Source of the DNA: Neopestalotiopsis rosae | Lineage: Eukaryota; Ascomycota; Sordariomycetes; Amphisphaeriales; Sporocadaceae | Direction: 5' to 3' | NCBI GenBank assembly: GCA_023078685.1 | Contig: JALGAS010000011.1 | Span: forward strand, 744,001 to 808,000 | DNA length: 64,000 bases | In this document: piece after piece, positions 23,955 through 36,446 of the stretch | Position numbering within the stretch: position 1 is the first letter of the stretch | How the letters are laid out: each line of letters begins with the position of its first letter | Translations under genes and position numbers: made by a program | The notes under the pieces: model-generated | What the model saw: only the letters and a program-made list of their open reading frames with translations | Databases searched by the model: none | What the model was told of the DNA's origin: nothing

Positions 23955-25663
23955 ATGGCTGCAAATAACTCTCAAGGCGGCGATGATGTGAGTTCACCAA
24001 TTGCAAATTGGATGCAGCATCTGCATCGTTCTCAATGGACTTGCCCATTTGCTGACATGCGCTGAATTGTTTCCTAGGCCTTTGAGGGTCTCCTTCGACG
24101 AGAGACGGCTTCGGTTGAGCAGAAATTGGCGGCTGAGAGAGAAAATGCGCAGGCACAAGCACGCAACATCGATCTCGTAAGTTGCTAAGCAATCAGTCGA
24201 GGCCGCAACACCGAACACGATCAAGCTAATCCTCACTCGAGTTGCAACACAATGGCACCCTCCCGGTCACCGTCTCGTCGGTGCAGGTCCATGGTGCGAA
24301 AAACACCCGCAAGTCCTTCTTCGACCCTCTCTTCCAGCCTTTGGTACACGGCAGCGCCAACTCTGGCTTCACGCTGGCTGAGATGCTGGAAGAAGTCGGC
24401 CAGGTTGTTGGAAAGCTACAAAAGTTCGACATTTTTCACGACCAAATACATGTACACCTGTCGCAGCCCAACCAAACCGACCCTTCGACCTCTCCGACCG
24501 ATTTGGACATTGCCCTGCGGGTACGCGAAAAGTCAAAGGTCTTTCTCAAGACGGGCACAGATCTGGGCAACACAGAAGGTTCCGCATATGGTACCATGCA
24601 CCTGCGAAACCTGTTTGGTGGTGCAGAGTCCTTATCCTTGAATGCCTCGACGGGCACAAGAACCCGCTCGGCATACAGTGCCGAGTTCAGCACTCCTGTA
24701 CTGAGCAATCCCGACCTGCGTCTGAGTTTCGAGGGTTTGGCGAGCAGCACACACAAGCCGTGGGCAAGTCACGAAGAGGTTGTCAAAGGGGGAGGTGCCA
24801 AGTTGAACTGGAGTAATTCGACCGGCGACAAGTACCAAGTTGGCTACACGGGTGCATGGCGGCAGGTCACTGGGCTTGGCGAGCGAGCAAGCCCTACAAT
24901 ACGCGGAGATGCGGGCGATTCGGTGAAGAGTGCCATCTCCTATCTCTTTTCGCGTGATCGCAGAGACAATCCCATGCTGCCACAGAGTGGATACCTCATC
25001 AAGACAGCAAGTGAAATTGCCGGCTGGGGACCCTTGGGGGGCGATGTGGCTTTTGCCAAAAGTGAGATGGAGCTCGGTGGTGCTGTACCAGTACCCGTGC
25101 CCGGAGTGAGTGGCCTCTCGGGCGTGTCAATAGGTGCGGGCTTCCGTGCCGGTATGCTCTACCCACTACCGCTGGGCTACGGCCTGGACGGGGCGCAGCC
25201 GAGTCGCGTCAATGACCGCTTCAGCCTCGGCGGCCCTACGGATGTTCGTGGATTTACATTGGGGGGCCTTGGCCCGCGGGATGGTGGCGATGCCCTGGGC
25301 GGCGACATCTTTGCCGCAGGCAGCGTGAACATGCTAATCCCACTACCAAGAGCCGGGCCCGAGAGTCCTTTCCGATTCCAAGTCTTTGCCAATGGCGGCC
25401 GGTCAGTGGCCCTGCGAAACAAGTCAAAGGGCAGGGAGGAGCCGTTGGACAAGGGACTTAGCTCTAGTGCTGTGATGGACGGAATACTGTCAGCTACGAA
25501 AGATCTCACCACGGGACTGCCCAGCCTGGCTGTGGGACTCGGCTTGGTCTATGCTCATCCGGTAGCCCGTTTCGAGCTCAACTTTAGCTTGCCCTTGGTG
25601 GTGAGACGGGAAGAAGAGAAGCGCAAAGGTTTGAGCGTGGGAGTTGGTATCAATTTCTTGTAA
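23955..25663 (+). CDS. SAM50: Mitochondrial outer-membrane sorting and assembly protein SAM50 (Omp85 family)
   Basis: Three exons (23955-23987, 24078-24176, 24242-25663) with introns of 90 and 65 nt give 517 residues. The first exon codes just 11 residues. The N-terminal part carries one POTRA-like unit (PVTVSSVQVHGAKNTRKSF, through GKLQKFDIF). The rest is a beta-barrel of the bacterial surface antigen family, with the lid-loop signature in the reading RFSLGGPTDVRGF and a C-terminal strand VGVGINFL. SAM50/Tob55 inserts beta-barrel proteins such as Tom40 and porin into the outer membrane. Length (about 480-520) fits fungal SAM50. Exon 2 codes a charged coiled helix (EQKLAAERENAQAQAR). Splice sites join in phase 0. 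Confidence 0.92.
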
Positions 25664-27449
25664 TCACTCTTCAACTCATGAGCGCTCCTCAGAACTTGCC
25701 TGCGATGGACATTCGAAGGTTCTAAAACCTTAGCAACAGCACCAACGACAACCACAGCTCTCATGTAATGTAAAACTAGCGGAAAATGTATTCATATCAT
25801 GCCATGCCAACAGCTCCCGCCTGCTGTCTTACGTGTCATCTCGTTTGGATGGCTACCATCGTGGAGTAATTGACTGGATCCGACTACACGGGTCTCTTGT
25901 TTTAAATGTTTTGCTTCTACGGTGGAGGAAGAAGTTGACTCCCAGGCTCGGAATTCCCGTAGTCCAATTACTGTCAATAGTTGAAAGATTATTTATTAGT
26001 CATCTGCTTCATACTCTCCAGCGGTGCTGCCAGTGATGAAGAAGACAGAGGATTATAAATATTCCACAATTGTCGGCTGAACAAGTACCGAGCCGTTGAA
26101 TTCCTGCCTTCCTGGGTAGCCAGGTCATGCATGTACTATGTAGACTGCTGTTTGTTGCAGATCGCGGCTGAGACCAGGGGCTCAAGGGGCAAGTCGCAGA
26201 ACACGCCTCACCGTGTGGAGACGGTCAATGCTCTTCAAGCTCGACCACCTGGTATTTCTAATAATCAGCAGAACGTGATTGAAGCCTGAAGCTGATTGCA
26301 GAAGAAGAAGCGCATGAAGAAGAAAATTCCCGAATCATTGCGAACAGATATGTTTGAAGACCTAGGTGTAGTGTATGTTGCGAAGCATGGAGGTACCCAT
26401 TTAGCTACTACCCAAGTGTCTAGAAATATCGCCATCCTCAGACTCCAGTGTCCTAGCCATGGGTCGAAATGCAGACAAACCTACAAGCAGATCGTCCAAT
26501 TTGCCCGCGCACTAACAACGATGGGCTGAAACTCACGCGAGAGACCCTCTGGGCCTTGGGCGGTACATAGTACTGTGCCAATATTGTGGTAGAATTGGTC
26601 AGGAAACCCGTCTCGAACCACTAGATTTGCCTGCTTCTCCCTCGGTGCTTGGCTATGTCAGCCCACCAACCATGCAGATTGTTGGTAGGGGGCCTGTTTT
26701 CTTGACGTGGGCGATGTGACTGTAATTGCATAGCTTGCGCGATGTGTAGTCAAGTGCCGTGCTGATCACAACAGACCACCCTAGGGCCGATCAATCTGCA
26801 CATGCATCATAGTTCTAGAAGACTGTTTCTTTCACTCTCCCGATTTGCCTGCTATGGTCACCGGTCGGTAGTGCAGTTGGATAAGTTCAAGCTTCAAACG
26901 AGCTGCGGTCTCCCCGAAACGGACCAGCCATATCCAAACTAACCCACATGTTTCTTTTCGGCGCTGCATTGGGCCAAGCAATCCGCATCCTCGAAGATCA
27001 GTCTCGTCTGATGCTGTCATCCAAGATCGAGCGACCGGCTGATCGTTGACGTTGCTGGAACCTCTGCCCACAATCCGAATCGGAATAATTTGTTCGAGGC
27101 TGCCGTAGTGTCAAGGCGTGTTATTCATACCATTGAGTGGCATATCCGGCCCCACGACTCCCGACACATGTCAGTTCATCTCTTCGTCCAACGACAGCAG
27201 CAACAATAGGCATGATAAGTTCTTGACCTCGCTCGCTTCAATCAATCTCTCTGCAGAGCTGGATCTCTGTCTATAATTTGTCTTGTCCTTGTTTTTCTCA
27301 CTTTCTTTCCCAGCGAAACCAAGGTCCTGGTTGACCAGAGCTTTGCAACTTCCGCTGAGCGGATGCACTTAATACTTCATGATATATGACGAGCGATAAT
27401 CGATTTGTGTTCGAAAAAAGATCCTTTGAGAAAGACCGCGTAACGAAAT
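25664..27449. other. Intergenic region before the MFS transporter
   Basis: About 1.8 kb of GC-balanced DNA. Open frames at 26296-26529 and 26832-27071 lack domains. I see no tRNA or repeat. It contains the SAM50 terminator and the MFS promoter. Confidence 0.5.
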
Positions 27450-28440
27450 ATGGATGAGAAACTTCCCTACCTGGTTCGCTCCGAGTCTGTAAGCAGTGGC
27501 GAAAGCGCAGATGGAAAGGTCATTGGATCCACGAACTTGGTGGACGAAAAGTAAGCAAGTTTGTTATATTATCCCTCACCTATTCTATATCACACTAGCA
27601 GTACATTTTCTATGAATTCATGATGTGAGTCATTGGATTACGGGAGGATGCCCAGAAGAGCTGTGACCAACCTACTTCCAACTTGCAAGGCAAATATTAA
27701 CATATGTCGCTGTAGTGGGGAGATTCGTCTTATTCCGGTGAGTATTGGAGACTCATAGTCTTTAAGAGGCTGTCGCTTATTCATATCGGTAGATGCCAAC
27801 GCCGGATCCAAAAGGTGCAGTGTCACTGGACTCGAGTCATGACGTTCATCCTTGTTTACGTTAAAGCCAGATCCTCTCAATATCCCCGACAAGCAGAAAT
27901 GGCTGGCAGTTGGAATTTTGTGTTTCTGTGAGTTGAAGCCTCCTCCCTATATGTCAGACGCAGGAACACGACTCATGGCCATGATGGAGACAATTCCCAG
28001 GGTGGATTCCATCTATTGGTAGTTTCGTTATAAAACTGATAACTATCGTGGGAAATGATGTCAATTGGTCCCAAGCTGGCCATGGGGGAAATGTCATTTG
28101 CAAACATCCAGTCGTGATATGGCACTCTGTCGAGTATTGTGTTAATTGACAATCTACAGTCGGCTCGCTCGCCCTCAGTGCGGAAGTAATTATTGGCGCC
28201 TTAATTCCCGTCTTCTTGCTCGAGTACTCTGGTGTCGACCCACGATCGCTGAATGACGTGGACTTTGTAGCCAACTCGCACGGGTCCATCAACTTCAACC
28301 CTTTATCCGTCGTACCACCAGGCGTTGTACCAGCCGATATTGGGCAGGTTTCCCTCCTGGCCACCATTCCACTCCTCGCCAACGGCATTGCGTCATACTT
28401 TTTAATCCCGCTGTCCATTGCCATCGGACTGGGACTATCA
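27450..28440 (+). pseudogene. 5' part of an MFS transporter gene, broken at the AT-rich border
   Basis: Five exons can be placed: 27450-27550, 27716-27737, 27793-27814, 27871-27927 and 28160 to about 28440. They join in frame to a cytosolic N-terminus followed by the conserved fungal MFS block: GEIRLIP, MPTPDPKDPLN, KWLAVGILCFFGSLALSAE, then VPADIGQVSLLATIPLL and YFLIPLSIAIG. Two of the exons are only 22 nt. After IGLGLS the family sequence (normally the R-x-P-V loop between helices 2 and 3 and on to helix 12) is not found; the sequence becomes GGG/CCC-rich and then AT-rich RIP DNA. Either the gene is cut by an insertion, or a GTGAGG at about 28441 begins an intron whose next exon lies far away. 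I think truncation is likelier, so I call it a pseudogene. Substrate is unknown. Confidence 0.72.
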
Positions 28441-29966
28441 GTGAGGGCAAATTGCCGTTTTTGGTAATTTTGGCCCCCAAAAGGGCTGTCTTAGGAGGGA
28501 AACCCTTTCCCGGAGGAGGGCCGACGAGGGTCGTAAGGGCATTCTGGAGGGCAATTAAAGGGCAATTAAAGGGATCCCCTAATTTTAGAGGGTGTTTCGA
28601 GGGCGTCGGGAGGGACGGTCCCTTTAAGCGCGATAAAGGCGGGTATTTAGTGCTATTATATGGCGTTAAAAAGGGTATTTAGAACTAATACGAATAAATA
28701 CCGCGCAATTATAATATTTATTAAGCGTAATAAATTAAAAATTAAGAATTAAGCGCAGCCCTTTATTTAAGCGATCCATTTTTATTTTGCGGTGCTGCCC
28801 TCCCCCGATTATAGCGGGCTAAGGGCGCATTAACTAATTATAGCAATCGGTGCCCGCTATAAAATAGAATTAAGCGCTAAAATAAGATTTCCTAGCGCGA
28901 TCGCATTTTATAAATCGCATTATAAAATCTAATAAAATGCGAAAATAATTATAAAAATAATAATAAATAAGCAATATAATTTATTAAATAAATAGCTAAT
29001 ATTTATTTATTATTATCGTTAAATTATTATATATTTATTTAAATATTAATTAAAATAATCCTTTTTTTTAATATATAATTAGGCCTAGCCAGCTAAATCG
29101 CGCGTTTTTAAAAAAGCTCTTTTTAATTAATTAATATTATACCTAAGCTATATTATTATATATTTAAATATACCTTTATTTATTATTATTAAAAAGCCTA
29201 GCTAATTTGCTATATATAAAATAATATAAAAAATTAAATTAGCTACTTTAAAAATTATCTAATAACTTATAAAATTAAATTAATTCTTAATTATTACCGA
29301 TAATTACTTAAGCCGCGAATTAGGCTCGGGAAATAAACTAAAATTAATTTTATAATATTATAATTATAAATTATAAAAAGCTATTATAAATTATAAAACG
29401 CTATTATAAAAAAGCCAATATATATAAAATATATAATTATAAACTCCGTTTATATTAATATATTTTCGAATTTTAAAAGCATATAATTAAGCGCTTTTAT
29501 TCGACGCCTAAAAAATAAATATTAAGCATTTAACTAGCGTCGCCTAGGGAATAAAGCGACGATACCGACCTTTAAGCAAAAAAAATCGAGGATTATTATA
29601 AAAAAACCTGCGATATTTATTTTATAATAAAGTAATTTAAATATTTTTATTAATTTTCTATTATAATTTCCTCTAATTTTAGCGATACTAATATTTAATA
29701 TTTAAATTATAATAGCTAACGATAGCTCCGCGGGAATTAAACCTAAATAATTTACTAATAAATCGCAACTTATTATTCGTTTTTTTTAATTAACCCTTTT
29801 TTAGGGATACCGCAAAAGCCTTAAATTTATAGCGAAATAAAAAAAGAAAAAATAATAAAATAAAGCCGCCGCCGCTCGACGGGCAAATAAACCACGCTAT
29901 CCAAAACCCAAAAAAAAACCACTAAAACCATAATAAGCGGAAAAAAAGAAATTAAAAAAGGAACGT

Positions 29967-29990
29967 GCCGCCGCCGCCGCCGCCGCCGCA
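29967..29990. repeat. (GCC)n microsatellite
   Basis: A run of eight GCC triplets stands in otherwise AT-rich DNA; it holds CpG but no CpA, so it would be immune to RIP. Confidence 0.85.
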
Positions 29991-30527
29991 GCGGCGGATA
30001 AAAGCGAGCCAAAAAATAAATCGGCGACCCACGAATAAAAACGACTCCTAACCAAAAATTTGCAAAAAAAAAAGCCAAAAAGGGCAAAATTGCCACCGGG
30101 TCCAAGGACTCCGAAAACGCCGCCGACTCCTCGTTTATAATTAAGCATTAAAATAAGCCTTATACGCTTTTTTATTAGGCTAAAAAATAGCAGCAAAATC
30201 CGAATATACCGTTATATTAAAATAATATTAACGAGGTAAAAAAGCTCCTTAAAAAAACCGAAAAAAGGGCATATACTATCCGCAAAAAAATAGAATTTGC
30301 GACCGAAAAGCTGCGGTAAATTAAAACTAACGCCACAAAAATCTAGCGAGCACTTACGACTTATTAAAACCTCCGCGAATAATAACGCGCAAGCTTGCTT
30401 TCCTATTATCCCGTTAGGCTATCGCATAAAAACCTAGCAAAATAAATGCTAGCCGCCGCGCGGTATATATTATATTATATATAAAAAATAGGGACGAGCT
30501 TAATAATTGCGTAATTAGTTTTTAATA

Positions 30528-30602
30528 ATAAATTAATTTAAATACCCCGGAAATTTAGATTAATTTAAATACCCCGGAAGTCTGGATTAATTTAAATAAA
30601 CC
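30528..30602. repeat. 27-bp tandem repeat, three units
   Basis: Three diverged head-to-tail units, each beginning TTAATTTAAATA and continuing with CCCGG or ACCGGG. The unit is short and lies within RIP-mutated DNA. Confidence 0.7.
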
Positions 30603-31156
30603 GGGCTTAGCTAATCCGAGCTTAATAAAAAATAATAATATTAGCAGGGAGTTATATACCCTATATAAAGGCAAATTATATATTTAGACGGATTTTAGGT
30701 TTATATTTTTCCTTTTATTATATATAAATATATATTTTTTTAATATAAATTACTGCTCGGCTATTTTTAGGGCCCTAAAATCCGGCCCGGGAAATCCGAC
30801 TATTATTCTCACTCTACCTAATAAGTCCCAAGGCCAAAATTAATATTTTTTATTATCTTTATTTTAATAATTCCCCCTTATAAACCGTATAAATAGCTCG
30901 ATTACCTAATATTATCGCATTATAAATAAAAATTATATATTAAATTCGGTATAATTTTTACGCTTATAAAAACGGCTATATACGCATCCCTTATAATTAA
31001 ATAATAGCTTATAATTAAGCGTAATCGACGGTCGCTAAAATACTCGGCTGCAAAATAATTAAATAACGTTTAGCTATAAAATAATTAAAGCCAAAATATC
31101 GCAAAAAGCTGCGCAATTAATTAAAATTAAAAATAATTAATTTAATTAAGGATTAA

Positions 31157-31626
31157 TGTTCTAAGGTCTGATTGGGTAATCATATACCTTAGGCACAGGG
31201 AAGCGTTCAACTATAGATTCGTAGAATCGTCTGGTATAGGCTGGAAAACGTGGTTATATTGAAGCTTAAGGAGAGGAAGAAAGTAAACTAATTACAAATA
31301 AAATAACTCCCTTTTATACCCATTAAATCAACCAATAAGAACATTCTGGAATATATTATTAATTAATTGATTTATAATCAAGTTAATTAATAATACGGTT
31401 GATTTATAATTAAGGAAAGTGGTAGAATACTATAGAAGGTATTTGGGTGGGGCTACCCTATAGTGTTGCCACCGCAATAACCACCACTTAGTGGGGTTTT
31501 ACCGCACGTTAAAAATATCGTTAATAACCGATATCTTTACAGCCTTTATAGCTATTATAACGATATAATATGCGTTATAATGCTATTTTTATGCACTATC
31601 CGATGCTGTATAACATCCGTGCAACA
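31157..31626 (-). repeat. Copia 3' LTR (left copy)
   Basis: A 470-bp copy beginning TGTTCTAAGG and ending CCGTGCAACA on the plus strand, that is TG...CA on both strands. It differs from the other copy at three positions. Confidence 0.95.
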
Positions 31627-31637
31627 CTCCCCCTATT
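31627..31637 (-). other. Copia polypurine tract
   Basis: On the minus strand the bases just before the 3' LTR read AATAGGGGGAG, a standard plus-strand primer site in retrotransposons. Confidence 0.8.
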
Positions 31638-34600
31638 AAACAGTATCGGTCAAGTTTAACAGTTTTACGAACTTTTGGAATTTATCCTTGGGAAGTGGTT
31701 TCGTAAGGCCGTCTGCTGGAATATTATTCGTCGATATATATTCGATACGAATATTTTAATTTTCGACTTCTTGGCGGACGTAATAATACCGTATAGCAGT
31801 ATATTTCGTCCTTTAATAATATTCGGGGTTATAAGCCAAATTAATGGCTCCCGTATTATCTCCTTTAATTAATACGGTATTAATATTAATACCGATTTCT
31901 TCGAGGAGATTTTTCAACCAAATAGCCTCCCGGGTAGCCTGCTCTAGCCCGTTAAACTCGGCTTCGGTGGTTAATAAGGAAATCGTTAACTATCTTTTGG
32001 ATTTCCAACTTATCGGTCCGTTATTTAAGGTAAATAAATAACCGGACGTAGATTTACGGGTTTCGTAATCCCCAGCAAAATCGGCATCGGAATATCCTAT
32101 TAATCCGGGTTTTATAATCCCGTTATAAGTAATTCCAAGGTGGAAATAGGATTTTATATAGTTAAAAACCCCTATTACCCCTTTCATCGAAGTATTCGAT
32201 GGGTTTTGCATGAATCTGGCTAAAAACGATACGGGGTAAGCCAGATCGGGCCTGGTTTGTACCATAGCGTACATTAATCCACCTAATAAGTGCTGGTATC
32301 GGTGGATAAATTCCGAAGAAGCCGGTTTTTCGTTGGTTTTATTAATATACAACGATTTCGGAAAACCAGGACTTAGCGGTATACTGGATGGTTTTATATC
32401 GGAAACACCGTTAATTTCCAGTAGGCGTTTAAGGTAAGTTAACTGGTTAATGCGAATGGTTTTCTTTTCCCGGTTTCTTTCAATTTGTATACCGAGAAAA
32501 TACGAAACTGGTCCCAGGTCTTTTATTTCGAAATCTTTCGAAATATCCTGTTTTAATTGGTTGATTTTCCGTAAATCAGGACCAAAAAACAGGAAATCAT
32601 CCACGTAAGTAATAATAAAGATATTAGAATCTTTATTATAATACGCTGATTCGTCTGAAATAAGTGGATTAAATCCGAGCTTTTTCAAGGCGTTTTTCAG
32701 TGTGATTTGCCATTGACGTGGACTTTGTTTGAGGCCGTATAATGCCTTTTTCAACAATATAGCCTGGGTATTATCGTCTTTCCATCCGAAATTATTTAAT
32801 TCCGGATTTTCGGCAAGAAATTCGGATAATCCGGTTATCGGGGTAATAAACACTTCTTCGTTTAATTCCCCGTTTAGGAAAGCACCGATTATATCGATTT
32901 GTTCGATTTCCCAGTCGTAGTATGCAGAGAGAGCTAATAAAAGCCTCCAGGTAGTGGATTTTGTTCCCGTAGCGAAGGTTTCGAAATAATCGATACCGTA
33001 TCGTTGTTCGAATCCACGTACCACCAGTCTTGCCTTATACCGCTCAATATTACCGTTTTTATCGGTTTTTCTTTTAAAAACCCATTTAACGGTAAGTGGG
33101 TATTTACCGGCCTTTTGGATTTCATCACGATCGACTGCCTGAAAAGTCCCTTTTCGTATAAGTTGCCGAAGTTCTTCGTGGGCAGCTTGCAGCCATTTTT
33201 CCTTTTCCGGCGTTTTTAACGCTTGTTTAAGCGTTTTCGGTTCAGTATAGCCGTTATCGATCGTGGAATAATACGAGATATCAGCGAATAATTCGTCGTA
33301 TTTAACGAATTTATCTCGTTCTTCTTCCGTAAGTTTCGGAAGGACTACTTCGATATTCGATCTCGGAATATTCGAAATGGTATCGGATTCGGTGTTCCCG
33401 GGTAAGTTCGGTCGTTCGCTGATACCGGGTAGGTTCGGTCGGTCGATATCCATGGCCGTGCATTCTTCCCTTGACCGGAGGTTATAAGGGCTATTAATCC
33501 CTTGACTTTCGTTCTCAAATGAACCGATGGTTAAGTTATCCGACTTAGCGTAACGGTTAATATTTGCGGCTTCTGCCGTGGGATTCGAGGTTCGATTCCC
33601 CGGAACGGTAGTTCGAAAGTCATTAGAATGTTGTGAATTCTCCGAATTCTGTAATTTCTGAAGATTATCCGAATCCTGTGAATTCTCCCCCTCTTTTCGA
33701 TCTTCCGGTAATAATCGAATATGGGAGGTCCGTATAATTCGTGATTTATACGGTCGATCGGCAATATAAACGTAGTAAATCTTATTACCACTATAGCCGA
33801 TTATCTTTCCGTTTTCGGTAATTTTACCGAATTTATCGGAAGTGACCCGATTTTCTTTTGGTTTATATACCAAAACAGGCGTTCCAAGGGCATGGATGGT
33901 AGATACGTCAGGCTTATTATCCCGTTGTGGCCAGAAATAATCGTAAAATTCCTGGTAAGGGGTAAGCTGACCGGACGATGTAGCCGTAATATTTACTAAG
34001 TAAACAACGGCTTTTACAACGAATTCCCAGAGGTTTTTCGGGAGTTGTAAATCGATAAAAACCGTACGGGTTTTTTCGATAATAATTCGATTCGTCCTTT
34101 CGGCAATACCGTTTTGTTCCGGTGTATACGGAGTAGTGGGTTCGAAAATAATCCCTTTTCCGGTTAAATAATCGTTTAATTTAACCGGGGAAAACTCCCT
34201 GCCGTTATCCATACGAATCACATTCGGGTATCGACCGAATTGTGTTTTATAATATTCGATTTTCTTAGTAACGATATCGAATATTTCAGACTTTTCCTTG
34301 GAAAACTCCACGTTACGGAAGCCGGTTTTATCATCGGTAAAGCCGGTTATATAATTATAACCGGAGTAGCTGGATGGGGTAATATATACCGTATCGATGC
34401 AAAGTCGATATAACGGTATTTCTGCCCGATTCGGATTAATACGGGCTTGGTTACGGGTAATTTTACCCGAAAGGCAAGATTCACAGTGGAAATCTTCCCT
34501 TTTTATTTCCCCTTTCGGTATACCAGTGGTTATTTTAGCTGTTTTAGCTAAAATATCGAAGCTAGGGTGGCCAAGGACTTTATGCCACCGTTCCGTAGTT

Positions 34601-36000
34601 GTGAGGAAATTCGAATTATTATTTAATAATTCGATTTCTTCGAAATCCGTAGAATTATCGGATTTCGTTACCGATGCCGGTTCCGGGTAAGCCACGTCGA
34701 ATATACGGGCTTTTTCCACTGCCTTTAGTGGATTTATAGCTAAATAAGCCATATTAGGTTCCGATTTATTTGCTACGTGAAGAAAGAAACCACGTTTTCC
34801 TTGATTTAACGTAGCAAACGGACGATTCTTAGAATCGCAAAGTTTATTCCCGCTTATAATACCACCTTTCTGGTAGTGAAGCTGGCCGGACATAATATTT
34901 AGCGGAAATTCCGGAATGTAGAGTACGTTTAATAACGTAATTTTACGTATTTCCCGGTTAATTTGGAATGGAAGAACGATTTTTCCTATTCCTTTTGGAA
35001 ATACTTTTCCACCACCCGTAATAACCGGTGGTAAACCGGTTTTTTCGGTGAATTCGACGAATAATTTCTTATTATTCGCAATATGCTTCGAAGAACCAGT
35101 ATCGTATAGCCACCAGTCTCGTGGAACGGTACTGAATTTCCGATTATTCGGAATATCCGAAAAAGAATAAAATGATTCTTCTTCGGTGGTTTCTTCGGAA
35201 TCACGTGGTGGTTTTCCTCGATTTTGTGACTTATTCGAGGAACGGGTGGATGAAGTCGAAGTATTCGGCTTATTCGATTTATTCGAATTATTCGAACTAT
35301 TCGATTTATTCGAATTCCACCGTTTCTTTCCGCTTTTGGATTCCCATCGATTTTGATTGGTCCGGGAATTTCGGGACTTATTCTTATTACCCGTAAAATA
35401 AGAATTTCCCATTACCGAATCTGGATCCCGTCGGTTTTCGTCTAATATATCGGTTATTAGACTTTCCAAATCAGGGGGTGTAAGTGACCGTAAGGCACTT
35501 CTTTGACGATCTGCCCATATAGGGTAGGCTGACTGGAGGGCGGCTATAAAGATCGTCTTTTGATCGATATCGTCGATCTTTGCCCCAACGTTTAAAAGCT
35601 TGGATAAATAGCTTTTAAAACTGGAAATAAACTCGTTTAACGAGTTATAATTCTCGAATTTTATAGTATGGAATTCGAGGTATAGCTGCTGTCGAAGGAC
35701 GGGACCGGTGCCTTGATAGGCTGATTGTAAAGTCGACAGAGCCTTATACGGATCAAGTTCATCGAAAATCAAACTTAACGGTTCGTTCGTTAAGTTTTGA
35801 CGAATTAGAAGCAACGCTTGGGCTTTTTGTATCTCGGTTATACCGATATACGTTTCAGGTTTTTCGAAAAAACCGTCTATACCCAGCAGCTTCATATATA
35901 ACTGTATAGTGGATTTCCACGTATTCCAGTTATCCGAACCAGAGAGTTTCTGTTTCTCCGGCATTTGGCAACCGGATAAGGCACGTATAGTGCCATCCAT
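31636..36000 (-). pseudogene. Copia gag-pol polyprotein with two late stop codons
   Basis: One frame of 1,455 codons. From the ATG at 36000: a UBN2-type gag (residues 1-190), a 65-residue Asn/Ser/Lys-rich linker without cysteines, the protease (LYDTGSSKHI, Asp at about 300), the integrase with its zinc region (HKVLGHPS ... CESCLSGK) and D,D,E core (CIDTVY, MDNGREF, NGIAERTN), reverse transcriptase (KARLVVRGFEQRYG, IDIIGAFLNG, YVDDFLFF), and RNase H (YSDADFAGD, KSTSGYLF). In RNase H a TAG at 31990-31992 and a TAA at 31813-31815 break the frame; both fit CAG or CAA changed by C-to-T. The frame resumes and ends with NNIPADGLTKPLP and a stop at 31636. The first 1,336 residues remain open. Domain order PR-IN-RT-RH is that of Ty1/Copia. 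Confidence 0.93.
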
Positions 36001-36446
36001 TTTGCCTGAATTTTCCCGTTATAACGATATACAAATTGTTATAAACGGTAAAGGATTCGTCGAAATAAAGGTAAAGACCTTTAAGTATACGATAAAGTAT
36101 CGTATAAGTGATCCGTAAAACGGGTAACGCTGCTTTCCTAATGCAGCAATCGGCCACTATAGCGGAATTCCGAAGTCTACACTAAGTGACTTATAGCTCG
36201 TTCGGGAGAGCGGCTATAGTTTTCGATTTATACCTTTTATTAAGGTATACAGCCTATAATGCAGTATAATGCAGTATACTGCCTATAATCGGCCACTATA
36301 ACGCGTTTCCGAAACTTAAAAGTTAACCTTTTAGCCGTTATGTGGCTGTAACGGGTAAGGTTAACCGTTTCGGGCGTGGTTTATAGTTTTTCGATTATAA
36401 AGTCCGGTATCCAGGTATGGTATTATACCGGACCGGGCTCATAACC
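36001..36446 (-). other. Copia 5' leader with small repeats
   Basis: An untranslated leader between the LTR and gag. It has short repeats of GCAGTATAAT type at about 36250-36280 and of CGGCCACTATA at about 36150 and 36290. Confidence 0.7.
36433..36446 (-). other. Copia primer-binding site, half-tRNA type
   Basis: On the minus strand the bases next to the 5' LTR read GGTTATGAGCCCGG. This is the complement of the anticodon arm of initiator tRNA-Met (CCGGGCTCATAACC), the kind of internal site used by Drosophila copia. Confidence 0.8.

Larger units (their letters stand above)
28441..31151. other. RIP-mutated AT-rich DNA, left block
   Basis: The sequence turns AT-rich over some 250 bases. From about 28700 CpA and TpG are rare, CpG stays common, and TpA is very frequent, the pattern left by C-to-T change at CpA on both strands. 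The first 200 bases (28460-28660) are richer in GGG and CCC and include a direct repeat of GGGCAATTAAA. A (GCC)n run is at 29967-29990. A 27-bp unit with core TTTAAATACCCCGGAA occurs three times at about 30530-30600. I find no readable gene. Confidence 0.75.

Noticed and set aside
29827..30196. Minus open frames with poly-Ala/Arg from the (GCC)n run
   Set aside because: They arise from a microsatellite in RIP DNA; no family likeness.
33585..33602. A tRNA B-box-like word (GGTTCGATTCC) in the plus strand
   Set aside because: It lies inside Copia pol coding sequence, no A box or cloverleaf surrounds it, and the minus strand reads as protein there.
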